Shown here: in pieces, positions 17,280 to 25,488 of the stretch
How the letters are laid out: every line of letters starts with the position of its first letter
Position numbering within the stretch: the stretch's first letter is position 1
Source of the DNA: JBOFLG01 sp051657745
GTDB taxonomy: Bacteria; Actinomycetota; Actinomycetes; Actinomycetales; Dermatophilaceae
Assembly (NCBI GenBank): GCA_051657745.1
Contig: JBOFLG010000093.1
Location: 1 to 39,041 of the forward strand
DNA: 39,041 bases
Reading direction: 5' to 3'
Position numbers and translations under genes: made by a program
Notes under the pieces: model-generated
Told to the model about the DNA's origin: nothing
Seen by the model: only the letters and a program-made list of their open reading frames with translations
The model's database searches: none

Positions 17280-19424
17280 GTGAGCACGCGCACCGATACC
17301 CCCGCGACGGTCGGCTCCGGAACCGAGCCGGCGCTGCCCGACGAGGTCGTGACCCGGGCGCCGGTCCGCGACGTCGCCCTGCCCGATGGCGCTGGCACGC
17401 TGGCCCTCATCACGCTCGACAACGGCCGCGACCACACCCGGCCGAACACCTTTGGCCCGCAGGGCCTCGCGGCGCTGCAGGCAAGCCTCGACGCGCAGCG
17501 TCACCGAGCGGAGGCCGGTGAGATCGTCGCCGTCGCGGTCACCGGCAAGCCGTTCGTGTTCGCTGTCGGTGCCGACCTCTCCGGCGTTGCGTTCGTCACC
17601 GAGCGCGCTCAGGCCCTCGACATCGCCCGAGCCGGCCACCACGCATTCGCCACCCTGATGGACCTCCCGGTCCCGACCTTCGCCTTCGTGAACGGCGCGG
17701 CACTGGGTGGCGGGGTCGAACTCGCGCTGGCCGCTGACTACCGCACGATCGCGGCCGGTGTCCCGGCGTTCGCCCTCCCGGAGACCTTCCTCGGCCTGGT
17801 CCCGGGGTGGGGCGGGTGCTGGCTCCTGCCCGCCCTGATCGGCCCCGAGGCGGCGCTGAAGGTCATTGTCGAGAACCCGCTATCCCAGAACCGGATGCTC
17901 AAGGCCGCCGAGGTCGCCGCGCTCGGCATCGCCGACGTCGCCCTCGAACCGGCCGACTTCCTGGAGGACTCGCTGCGCTGGGCCGCCGGCGTCATCCGTG
18001 GCGAGATCACGGCGGCGCGCACCGAGGTCGACCGTTCCGAGGTGGCCTGGGATGCCGCCTGCGCGGCCGGCGAGAAGGCCGTGCTGGCCAAGACCGCGGG
18101 GCGAGCACCCGGGGCGCTGCGGGCGGTCGAGCTGGTCCGCGCCGCTCGGACCGCATCGCGGGACGAGGCGTTCGCCGCGGAGGATCAGGCGCTGGCCGAC
18201 CTGATCATGTCCGATGAGTTGCGGTCCGGCCTCTACGCGTTCGACCTCGTGCAGAAGCGGGCCAAACGCCCGGCCGGTGCCCCGAGCCCGGCACTGGCTC
18301 GCCCGGTGGCGAAGGTGGGCATCGTCGGCGCCGGGCTGATGGCCAGCCAGCTGGCGCTGCTCTTCGCCCAGCGGCTCACTGTGCCCGTGGTGATGACCGA
18401 CCTCGACGAGACCCGCGTCGAGGCTGGCGTCCGGTCCGTGCACCAGCAGGTCGACGGGCTGCTCGCCAAGGGCCGGGTCTCCCCCGACCGGGCCAGCGCG
18501 CTGAAGGACGCGGTCACCGGGTCCACGAGCAAGGCCGGCTTCGCGGACGCCGATCTCGTCCTCGAGGCGGTGTTCGAGGAAATGTCGGTCAAGCGCCAGG
18601 TCTTCGCCGAGGTCGAGTCGGTCGTCTCGCCCGAGTGCCTCCTGATGACGAACACGTCATCCCTGTCGATCACCGAGATGGCGAGCGGTCTGGCGCATCC
18701 CGAGCGGGTCGTCGGGCTGCATTTCTTCAACCCGGTCGCGGTGATGCCGCTCGTCGAGGTCATCCCCGGCGAACGCACCGACGACGCTGCTCTCGCCACC
18801 GCGTTCGCGACGGCAAAGGCGCTGCGCAAGACCGCGATCCGTTCCACCGACTCAGCCTCGTTCGTGGTGAACCGCCTCCTCGGCCGGTTCATGGGCGAGT
18901 TTTCCCGCCTGGTCGACGAGGGCACCCCGGCCGCCGTTGCCGAGCAGGCGGTGGCCGGGATCGCCCCGATGCCGCCGTTCGTCCTGCTCGGGCTGGTCGG
19001 CCCGGCCATCGCGTTGCGCAACAGCCAGACCCTGCACCGTGCCTTCGGTGACCGCTTCTACGTGTCACCGGTGCTGGGCCGCATCGTCGATGCCGGCAAA
19101 TCCGGGTACTACCGGATGCAGGACGGCCGCCCGGTGCCCGACCCGGAGGTTGATGCCCTGCTCGAGCAGCCCGAGCACCCGGTGGTGCTCACCGGTGAGC
19201 AGGTGCGGGAGCAGGTCCTCGGGGCGCTCGCGGACGAGGTCGGCCGGATGCTCGCCGAGTGCGTGGTTCAGGCGCCGATGGACATCGACCTGGCCATGAT
19301 CAGTGGCGCTGGGTTCCAGTTCTGGAATGGCGGCCTCGTTCCGCTGCTGGATCGTGAGGGCCACTCCGAGCGCGTCGTCGGACATCGTTTGCTCCCGGAC
19401 GGTGTCGCGAACGTCGCGCGCTGA
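17280..19424 (+). CDS. fadB: Enoyl-CoA hydratase / 3-hydroxyacyl-CoA dehydrogenase (FadB/FadJ-like)
   Basis: The 714-residue bifunctional enzyme carries out the hydratase and NAD-dependent dehydrogenase steps before the thiolase. The N-terminal crotonase domain has FVFAVGADLSG (oxyanion hole) and NGAALGGGVELALAADYR. The dehydrogenase starts with VAKVGIVGAGLMASQLALLF (NAD site) near residue 340 and contains the block HFFNPVAVMPLVEV with its catalytic His. The C-terminal helical part includes GRIVDAGKSGYYR. AAGGAG nine bases before GTG 17280 supports the start. It is co-transcribed with fadA. Confidence 0.93.
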   Translation: MSTRTDTPATVGSGTEPALPDEVVTRAPVRDVALPDGAGTLALITLDNGRDHTRPNTFGPQGLAALQASLDAQRHRAEAGEIVAVAVTGKPFVFAVGADLSGVAFVTERAQALDIARAGHHAFATLMDLPVPTFAFVNGAALGGGVELALAADYRTIAAGVPAFALPETFLGLVPGWGGCWLLPALIGPEAALKVIVENPLSQNRMLKAAEVAALGIADVALEPADFLEDSLRWAAGVIRGEITAARTEVDRSEVAWDAACAAGEKAVLAKTAGRAPGALRAVELVRAARTASRDEAFAAEDQALADLIMSDELRSGLYAFDLVQKRAKRPAGAPSPALARPVAKVGIVGAGLMASQLALLFAQRLTVPVVMTDLDETRVEAGVRSVHQQVDGLLAKGRVSPDRASALKDAVTGSTSKAGFADADLVLEAVFEEMSVKRQVFAEVESVVSPECLLMTNTSSLSITEMASGLAHPERVVGLHFFNPVAVMPLVEVIPGERTDDAALATAFATAKALRKTAIRSTDSASFVVNRLLGRFMGEFSRLVDEGTPAAVAEQAVAGIAPMPPFVLLGLVGPAIALRNSQTLHRAFGDRFYVSPVLGRIVDAGKSGYYRMQDGRPVPDPEVDALLEQPEHPVVLTGEQVREQVLGALADEVGRMLAECVVQAPMDIDLAMISGAGFQFWNGGLVPLLDREGHSERVVGHRLLPDGVANVAR

Positions 19425-19493
19425 CGGCCCGGGTGAGAACGCCTCGTGTCCGGTAGATCACCACTGAGCCAGCAGCGCCATGCTCCAGATATC

Positions 19494-19503
19494 TCACATG
19501 TGA
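19494..19503. promoter_or_regulatory. Perfect palindrome upstream of the HTH-MurA gene
   Basis: TCACATGTGA is a perfect ten-base palindrome ending 14 bases before GTG 19518, directly upstream of the TACGGT -10 box. A protein bound there would cover the promoter spacer. Because the gene encodes its own HTH domain, autoregulation is a reasonable inference. Confidence 0.45.
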
Positions 19504-19505
19504 TG

Positions 19506-19511
19506 TACGGT
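19506..19511 (+). promoter_or_regulatory. Leaderless-type -10 box for the HTH-MurA gene
   Basis: TACGGT matches TANNNT and is exactly six bases before GTG 19518, giving a leaderless start. This spacing is the reason for preferring GTG 19518 over ATG 19503, which overlaps the palindrome, and GTG 19446. Confidence 0.45.
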
Positions 19512-19517
19512 GTCGCG

Positions 19518-21056
19518 GTGACGACCTCGGACACCTACCTGACCCGCATCGGCACGCTCATTCGCGATGCGCGGCGCCACCAAGGCCTGACCCAGAGCGA
19601 GTTGGCTGATCTCCTCAGCACCAGCCAGAGCGCCATCGCCCGAATCGAGCAGGGCAAGCAGAACCTGTCCCTCGAAATGCTCGCCCGGGTGGGCGAGAAA
19701 CTGGATAGCGAGTTCGTCTCGCTCGGCCACAGCGGGCCGCAGCACCTGCGCATCGTGGGCGGACGCAAGCTTGCCGGCTCGATCCCGGTGAAGACCAGCA
19801 AGAACGCCGCAGTGGCATTGCTCTGCGCCAGCCTGCTGAACAAGGGCCGGACCACCTTGCGCAACCTGGCCCGGATCGAGGAGGTCAACCGGATCATCGA
19901 GGTACTCACCTCGATCGGGGTGCGGGTGCGCTGGCTCCCCGACAGCAACGACCTCGAAATCGTCCCCCCGGCCGAGCTCGACCTCGCCTCGATCGATATC
20001 GAGGCCGCCCGCCGCACCCGGACGGTGATCATGTTCTTCGGGCCGCTGCTCCACGAGTACGACACCTTCCAGCTTCCGTACGCCGGTGGGTGCGACCTCG
20101 GCACTCGCACGATCGAGCCGCACCTGTCGGCACTGCGCTGGTTCGGGCTCGACGTCACCGCCACGCACGGCTTCTACCAGGCAAAGGTTGCCTCCGGGCG
20201 CTCGCCCCAGCGGGCGATCGTGCTCACCGAGCGCGGTGACACGGTGACCGAGAACGTCCTGCTGGCGGCGGCGCGGCATCCAGGAACGACGGTGATCCGG
20301 AACGCCTCGCCGAACTACATGGTCCAGGACCTGTGTTTTTTCCTGCAGGCAATCGGGGTCCGGATCGAAGGCGTCGGGAGCACTACCCTCACGGTCACCG
20401 GTGTGCCGCAGATCGACGTCGACATCGAATACTCGCCATCCGAGGACCCGATCGAGGCAATGAGCCTCATCGCGGCCGCGGTCGTCACCGAGTCGACCAT
20501 CACCATCGAGCGGGTGCCGATCGAGTTCCTCGAGATCGAGCTCGCCACCCTCGGCGAGATGGGCCTGCGCTATGACCTCACCGACGAGTACGTGGCCAAG
20601 AACGGGCGGACCCGGCTCGTCGATCTCACCATCCACCCCGGGCCACTCCGGGCGCCGGTCGACAAGATCGCCCCGATGCCCTTTCCCGGTCTGAATATCG
20701 ACAACCTTCCGTTCTTTGCACTCATCGCGGCCTGCGCTGAGGGCACCACGATGATCCATGACTGGGTCTACGAGAACCGGGCGATCTACCTCACCGAACT
20801 CACCAAGGTGGGCGGCCAGGTGCAGTTGCTCGACCCGCACCGGGTCATGATCACCGGGCCGACCCCGAAATGGCGAGCTGCGGAGGTGATGTGTCCGCCG
20901 GCGCTGCGGCCCGGTGTCGTCATCCTGCTCGCCATGCTGGCCGCTCCGGGAACCTCGGTGCTGCGCAATGTCTATGTGATCAACCGCGGTTACGAGGACC
21001 TCGCCGAGCGGCTCAACGCCCTGGGCGCAACCATCGAGATCTTCCGCGACATCTGA
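19518..21056 (+). CDS. XRE-type HTH fused to a MurA-like enolpyruvyl transferase
   Basis: The 512-residue protein joins two folds. Residues 10-62 are an XRE/Cro helix-turn-helix (IRDARRHQGLTQSELADLLS, then SQSAIARIEQGKQNLSLEML). Residues 77-512 are a MurA-type UDP-GlcNAc 1-carboxyvinyltransferase. Catalytic residues are present: Lys95-Asn96 (MurA Lys22/Asn23), Cys192 in AGGCDLGTR (the Cys115 position), the Asp in FPGLNIDNLPFF, and the Arg in PPALRPGVV. It may therefore be active, although loop motifs differ from canonical MurA. Either a regulator that senses peptidoglycan precursors or a self-regulated second MurA would fit. Similar HTH-MurA annotations exist in actinobacteria, but the role is not settled to my knowledge. 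Confidence 0.82.
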   Translation: MTTSDTYLTRIGTLIRDARRHQGLTQSELADLLSTSQSAIARIEQGKQNLSLEMLARVGEKLDSEFVSLGHSGPQHLRIVGGRKLAGSIPVKTSKNAAVALLCASLLNKGRTTLRNLARIEEVNRIIEVLTSIGVRVRWLPDSNDLEIVPPAELDLASIDIEAARRTRTVIMFFGPLLHEYDTFQLPYAGGCDLGTRTIEPHLSALRWFGLDVTATHGFYQAKVASGRSPQRAIVLTERGDTVTENVLLAAARHPGTTVIRNASPNYMVQDLCFFLQAIGVRIEGVGSTTLTVTGVPQIDVDIEYSPSEDPIEAMSLIAAAVVTESTITIERVPIEFLEIELATLGEMGLRYDLTDEYVAKNGRTRLVDLTIHPGPLRAPVDKIAPMPFPGLNIDNLPFFALIAACAEGTTMIHDWVYENRAIYLTELTKVGGQVQLLDPHRVMITGPTPKWRAAEVMCPPALRPGVVILLAMLAAPGTSVLRNVYVINRGYEDLAERLNALGATIEIFRDI

Positions 21057-21064
21057 GGTCCGTT

Positions 21065-21092
21065 GCGGCGGGCGGATGCCGCCGCCCGCCGC
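21065..21092 (+). terminator. GC-rich hairpin after the HTH-MurA gene
   Basis: GCGGCGGGCGG at 21065-21075 pairs perfectly with CCGCCCGCCGC at 21082-21092 across a six-base loop. It starts eight bases after the stop codon. No T-tract follows, as is common for actinobacterial terminators. The rest of the gap up to the convergent MFS gene shows only weaker GC-rich dyads. Confidence 0.55.
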
Positions 21093-21221
21093 AGTATGGG
21101 CGCATCTCCGCGGTCGGCCCGCGGGGAGGGCTCCCTTCGTGCCTTTATGGCAGCGAACCCGCGACCCCGTGATCGGGACAGGGGCGGCCTGGGTCGGCCG
21201 CTGCGGCCCACGCGCATCTGT

Positions 21222-22658
21222 TCACGAGGATGACGAGGCGGCGCTCGAGGACGGCCGCGGCAGCGCTACAGCCATCAGGAGCCCAGTGGCGAGCGCGATC
21301 GCCGCATTCGTCGCGATGGCCACCTGAAGGCCCGGCAGGATCGTCGCCGCAGCCCAGGCGGTGAGAATCGCGGACATGACCGGCGTCCCGAGCGTGATGC
21401 CGACCTGCTGGCTCATCGTGACCAACCCGGTCGCCAAACCCTGCTGCTCGTCGGGGATGCCACTGGTGGAGGTCACCACGTATCCGACGATCACGACGAG
21501 GTTGGCGACCCCGCCGATGAACGTGACGACCAGTAGCGGAAGGAGCCAGCCCCGGCTGTCGGAGACCAACGCCAGCGGCGCCGTCGCCGCGGCCTGGACG
21601 ACGAAGCCGACGACGACCGCGGCCCTGGAGCTGGTTCGGCCGATGACCTTCGGAGCGAGGAGGCCACCGATCACCGTGCCGACGCCGAGGACGGCGAGGA
21701 TGAGGCCGGCAACGACGGCGGTGTAGCCGAGAATTTCCTGCAGGTACAGGGTCAGGAGGAACACCAGGGAGGTTTCGGTCGCGAACGCCAGCAGGCCCGC
21801 GGTGTTTCCCCACGCGACGGTCGGGCGCCGGAGCAGAGTCAGCGAAACGAGCGGCTGTGCAACCCTGGACTCGATCACTGCAAAGGCGGCGAACAACATG
21901 GCCGCGGCGAGGATCGGACCCCACGTACCTGGGTGGCTCCAGCCCGAGTGTCCGGCGGTGTCGATGCCGAGCACAAGCGCGACAAGGGCGAGAGTGATCG
22001 TGATCGCCCCGGGCGTATCGAGCGCGGGGCGCGCGCCCCGGTGAGGCTCTCTGAGCACGAACGGTGCAGTCAGGAGCACCGCGAGCGCCACGAGAACGTT
22101 GATGAAGAACGCCCACCGCCACGACACCACACCCGTGAGTACTCCGCCGAGGACGGCTCCGGTCGTGAACCCAGCCGCCATCAGCGCACCGTTCAGACCC
22201 AGCGCCCGCGAGCGAGCCGGCCCTTCGGCGAACATCGTCGTCATCAGCGACAGTGCGGCTGGAGTCACCATCGCGGTCGCGACACCCTGGCCGACCCGGG
22301 CGGCGATGAGGAGCGACGGGTCCTGGGCGAGGCCGCCGGCGGCCGAGGACACCCCGAGGAGAACGATCCCGAGAAGGAACAGCCTCTTGCGACCGAACAG
22401 GTCGGCGACTCGGCCGAAGAACAGCGTCAGCCCGGCTGCGCCGAGCGCGAAGGAGGTCACGATCCACTGCAGGGCGTCGGTGGCGAACCCAACCTCGCGG
22501 CCGATCTGGGGCAGCGCCACATTGAGAATCGAGAAGTCCACGGCGAGAGTGAAGTTCGCAGTCAAGAGAACTGCCAATGCCAATCGCGATGACATCATTC
22601 GGTCGGGTGGGTCGGCCGCGGCGGGTGGGTGCGATCGCTGGTCCGTGAACTCAGTCAT
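21222..22658 (-). CDS. MFS drug transporter, DHA2-like (14 helices)
   Basis: The 478-residue protein belongs to the 14-helix DHA2 family of proton-driven exporters. The motif A region GRVADLFGRKRLFLLG is intact, and motif C is represented by GFTTGAVLGGVLTGVVSWRWAFFINV. Helices span most of residues 20-465. DHA2 members usually export antibiotics, dyes or toxic metabolites. The gene diverges from an XRE regulator, which is the usual arrangement for a regulator controlling its neighbouring pump. ATG 22658 begins just before the hydrophilic leader; upstream in-frame codons overlap the regulatory gap. Confidence 0.88.
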   Translation of the reverse strand: MTEFTDQRSHPPAAADPPDRMMSSRLALAVLLTANFTLAVDFSILNVALPQIGREVGFATDALQWIVTSFALGAAGLTLFFGRVADLFGRKRLFLLGIVLLGVSSAAGGLAQDPSLLIAARVGQGVATAMVTPAALSLMTTMFAEGPARSRALGLNGALMAAGFTTGAVLGGVLTGVVSWRWAFFINVLVALAVLLTAPFVLREPHRGARPALDTPGAITITLALVALVLGIDTAGHSGWSHPGTWGPILAAAMLFAAFAVIESRVAQPLVSLTLLRRPTVAWGNTAGLLAFATETSLVFLLTLYLQEILGYTAVVAGLILAVLGVGTVIGGLLAPKVIGRTSSRAAVVVGFVVQAAATAPLALVSDSRGWLLPLLVVTFIGGVANLVVIVGYVVTSTSGIPDEQQGLATGLVTMSQQVGITLGTPVMSAILTAWAAATILPGLQVAIATNAAIALATGLLMAVALPRPSSSAASSSS

Positions 22659-22664
22659 GACCGC

Positions 22665-22679
22665 AAGCCTGCAAGGCTT
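22665..22679. promoter_or_regulatory. Inverted repeat near the MFS start
   Basis: AAGCCT at 22665-22670 and AGGCTT at 22674-22679 form perfect six-base arms around GCA, seven bases upstream of the MFS start codon. It could be an operator or a hairpin occluding the ribosome site. Confidence 0.35.
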
Positions 22680-22729
22680 CGCGGGGAACAGATAGGTGCC
22701 TGCGTTTCCTACCACCACCAGTGCCAGGC

Positions 22730-22750
22730 TGCGCGCACCGTCGGCGCGCA
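22730..22750. promoter_or_regulatory. Candidate operator of the MFS/XRE divergon
   Basis: TGCGCGC (22730-22736) and GCGCGCA (22744-22750) are perfect inverted arms with a seven-base spacer. The site lies in the divergent gap, 11 bases before the regulator ATG, as expected for a repressor that controls itself and the pump. Confidence 0.4.
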
Positions 22751-22761
22751 CAATGGATGGC

Positions 22762-23637
22762 ATGACGGAGGCCCAAGCAACGCAAGAACACCTGATCAGG
22801 GAACTGGGCGAGTTCCTCCGGTCACGACGCGACCGGCTGGCGCCAGCGGACGTCGGGGTTCGGGCCTATGGCCGGCGCCGCGTGCCGGGGTTGCGTCGTG
22901 AGGAACTCGCTCAGTTGGCGGGTGTCTCGGTGGCCTACTACACCAGGCTCGAGCAGGGCCAGTCCCAGAACGCCTCGGACTCGGTCATCGAGTCCCTGGC
23001 CCGAGCACTGCGCCTCGACGAGGACGAGTGGACCCACCTGTTCGACCTGGCACGGCCAACCCCCAGCAAGCGCAAGCAGGCACAGCGACACGAGCGGGCC
23101 AGCGTGAAGTCCGTCCAACTTCTGAACGCCATGGGCGACATCCCGGCGCTGCTGCTGGGCCGGCGAAACGACATCCTGGCCTGGAATCATGCCGGCCACC
23201 TCCTCATGGCCAGTCATCTGAGTTTCGACGAGCCCGCTCTCCTTGATCAGCGGCCCAACCTGCTGCGTCTGCTGTTCCTCGATCCGCACACTCGCGAACT
23301 GCACCGCTCCTGGCGAGACGAAGCTGCCCTTGCGGTGGACTCGCTCCGATACGTTGCCGCGCAGTTCCCCGATGACCGGGGGTTGGCCCAGGTGATCGGC
23401 GAACTGAGCCTGGGGAGCCAGGACTTTGCGCGCCTGTGGGCTAGGCGCACCGTACGCCTGTGCTCGAGTGGCACCAAGGCGCTTCACCACCCAGAGGTCG
23501 GCGACCTCGACCTGGACTACGAGGTGCTGCACCTCGCCGGAGGCGAGGGCCAACGGATCGTGACCCACACCGCGCCTCCGGGATCGAGTTCAGCGGCCGC
23601 ACTGCGCCTGCTCGTGCGAGGCCCGCTCGGCCGGTGA
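22762..23637 (+). CDS. XRE-family regulator with MmyB-like ligand-binding domain
   Basis: The 291-residue regulator has an N-terminal HTH (RRRVPGLRREELAQLAGVSV, then YYTRLEQGQSQNASDSVIESLARAL, residues about 35-80). A C-terminal MmyB-type sensor domain contains the typical blocks GDIPALLLGRRNDILAWNHAG and LARLW-like SQDFARLWARRTVR, with LDLDYEVL near the end. The MmyB-like region can bind fatty acids or other small ligands in studied members. Control of the divergent MFS pump is inferred from position. ATG 22762 is preceded by GGATGG; ATG 22753 is an equally open alternative nine bases upstream. Confidence 0.85.
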   Translation: MTEAQATQEHLIRELGEFLRSRRDRLAPADVGVRAYGRRRVPGLRREELAQLAGVSVAYYTRLEQGQSQNASDSVIESLARALRLDEDEWTHLFDLARPTPSKRKQAQRHERASVKSVQLLNAMGDIPALLLGRRNDILAWNHAGHLLMASHLSFDEPALLDQRPNLLRLLFLDPHTRELHRSWRDEAALAVDSLRYVAAQFPDDRGLAQVIGELSLGSQDFARLWARRTVRLCSSGTKALHHPEVGDLDLDYEVLHLAGGEGQRIVTHTAPPGSSSAAALRLLVRGPLGR

Positions 23638-23670
23638 TCTAGTCTGCCCGCTGGCGAGAGCACCGCATGC

Positions 23671-24228
23671 CTACCCGGTTGGACCGGACACGCTCCCAGT
23701 TCGGCGTGCCGCCCGAACGTCGTCACCGATGCCCCGGTTCGTGACGGGGATGATGCGCCAGTCGCCACCCGCCAGAAACACGAGGTTGTGCAGCTCAGCG
23801 CCAGCGACCGCCCGCAGGGTGGGGACCAGTTCGTTCGCCTGCTCGCTCGAGTCGACGTTGAGCGGCCACTCCCCGACCGTCGTCCCGCGCAGGTGCGGAT
23901 GATGGAAGCCGGCACCAAAGGTGGCGACCACACTGACCGGGGCGAGGTGTGCGGCCAACTGCTCTGGCCAGGTGAGCAGCCACGTGGCGACCAGGCCGCC
24001 GTCGTCGCCGCGGCGCGGCCCGGTTGCCCGGATGCAGCCGGTTCCATGCAGCAGGTGGGTGTCCATGTCCGCGAGCACGTGCGTCGCCGGCGCGTCGAGG
24101 AGGTCGACAGCCCGGACGAAGGCCGCCTCCTTTCCCGCCCTACTCTCCTCCCCGCCGTGGCTTCCGTCGCGCAGGTCGGCGAAGTGCCGGGCCAACTCCG
24201 CCCAGGGCGGTGGCGTTGAAATACCCAC
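23671..24228 (-). CDS. Unrecognised 185-residue protein, last gene of the AUDH-like operon
   Basis: I do not recognise this family. The protein has no signal peptide, membrane helix or cofactor motif. It carries a histidine-rich stretch GAGFHHPHLRG near residues 105-115, an acidic/histidine segment ADMDTHLLHGTG, and a tryptophan-containing strand GDWRIIPVTNRG near the end. Overall it looks like a compact soluble alpha/beta protein. The start GTG 24228 follows GAGAGGAAG by five bases, a good ribosome site; in-frame codons further upstream overlap the acyltransferase gene. It is 64 bp behind the acyltransferase gene, on the same strand, so it probably belongs to the operon. Confidence 0.6.
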   Translation of the reverse strand: MGISTPPPWAELARHFADLRDGSHGGEESRAGKEAAFVRAVDLLDAPATHVLADMDTHLLHGTGCIRATGPRRGDDGGLVATWLLTWPEQLAAHLAPVSVVATFGAGFHHPHLRGTTVGEWPLNVDSSEQANELVPTLRAVAGAELHNLVFLAGGDWRIIPVTNRGIGDDVRAARRTGSVSGPTG

Positions 24229-24292
24229 GGATACTTCCTCTCGGTCGATGCCGCCGGGCGCTCCACAGCGAGCACCCTGGCGGCGGCCTTCG

Positions 24293-25483
24293 TCACCGTG
24301 CCTGGGTCGGCACGGTCCGCAACTCGGTGGTGGATGTCTCAGGGGCAACCCGCTCACGCGCACGAGCGAACCGGCGCATCATGGGGTCCTCGACCATCGC
24401 GTACAGCGCCCAGCCACCAAGGAGCGTGAGTGCGAAGAAGCCGAGGACGAGCACCAACGCAACCGCGGTTGGGAATGTGGCGTTGTCCATCAGTTGGCGG
24501 GTCCAGAAGATGACGACCCCCTGGCAGAGGTAGAAGCCAAATGAGATGTTACCCAGCCACTGCATGAGCGGCAGTTGGAGGAAGTTGGCCCTCCCGAGGG
24601 CGTCGTTGCGGGCCACCGTGGCAATGAGCATCGTCAAGGGCACGATCATCACGACGTTGAACGTCCACACGAACGGCGCTGCGTAGGTGACGACATAGCC
24701 GACTACGCAGGCCATGATCACATGCCAGGTGCGCACCCGCGGCCAGTGGCCCTCACCGACAATCCGCGCGACGATGGAACCGAGCAGGAACTCGAACAGC
24801 CGTACCGGCGGGAAGAGGTAGCCAAACCAGAACTGGTACGAGGACACCGGCGTCAGCGCCGACACTGGCGTGTCCGGGATCACGGTCAGATTGACGACCT
24901 GGATGATGACCATGCCCGCGACCATGAGTCCCGCCCAGCGCCACAGGAGCCGCGCCCGAATCCGGCGGATCGCGATGAACAGCAACGGAAACAGCAGGTA
25001 GAAGAGAAGTTCGGCACACAGCGTCCAGGAGGGTGGGTTCACGGCGACGTTGATCGAACCGTCCGGAGAGTACGAGTTCACCAGGAACAGATTGAGGAAC
25101 CACGCGTGCACTGGTGTGATCGCGGCGGCGAACAAGATCATCGACAGGGCCCACATGACAAGGTGGTTGGGGAAGATCTTGACGATCCGTCTGCGCCAGA
25201 ACGTCGTCATCCGCTCCCCCGGCCTCGCCGCCCAGGCAAGAAGGAAGCCGCTCAGTACGAAGAAGAACGAGACGCCGATGTACCCCGCGGAGATGAAAAG
25301 CCGCTCGGCGAATTCGGCAACATCCCTGTCGGCGAACAGATTGATCGGGTCATTGGGCGGGATCGGGGAGGCCGAGAGCGTCATGTGAAAACCGAACACG
25401 AGCAGTGCTGCGAAGAAGCGCAGACCGGTGAGCGAGGGCAGCCTCGGTACGCGTTCGGACGATTTAGGGGTCAGATGCACCAT
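24293..25483 (-). CDS. Acyltransferase 3 family membrane protein
   Basis: The 396-residue integral membrane protein has about ten helices and belongs to the acyltransferase 3 (OafA-like) family. These proteins move acetyl or other acyl groups onto sugars or lipids across the membrane. The N-terminal block LPSLTGLRFFAALLVFGFHM holds the conserved His, and GYIGVSFFFVLSGFLLAW with FWRRRIVKIFPNH is the second signature. The cytoplasmic tail is short. It starts five bases after the flavoprotein stop codon, so it belongs to the same operon. O-acylation of the operon's sugar-like product is the natural guess. Confidence 0.85.
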   Translation of the reverse strand: MVHLTPKSSERVPRLPSLTGLRFFAALLVFGFHMTLSASPIPPNDPINLFADRDVAEFAERLFISAGYIGVSFFFVLSGFLLAWAARPGERMTTFWRRRIVKIFPNHLVMWALSMILFAAAITPVHAWFLNLFLVNSYSPDGSINVAVNPPSWTLCAELLFYLLFPLLFIAIRRIRARLLWRWAGLMVAGMVIIQVVNLTVIPDTPVSALTPVSSYQFWFGYLFPPVRLFEFLLGSIVARIVGEGHWPRVRTWHVIMACVVGYVVTYAAPFVWTFNVVMIVPLTMLIATVARNDALGRANFLQLPLMQWLGNISFGFYLCQGVVIFWTRQLMDNATFPTAVALVLVLGFFALTLLGGWALYAMVEDPMMRRFARARERVAPETSTTELRTVPTQAR

Positions 25484-25488
25484 GACGA

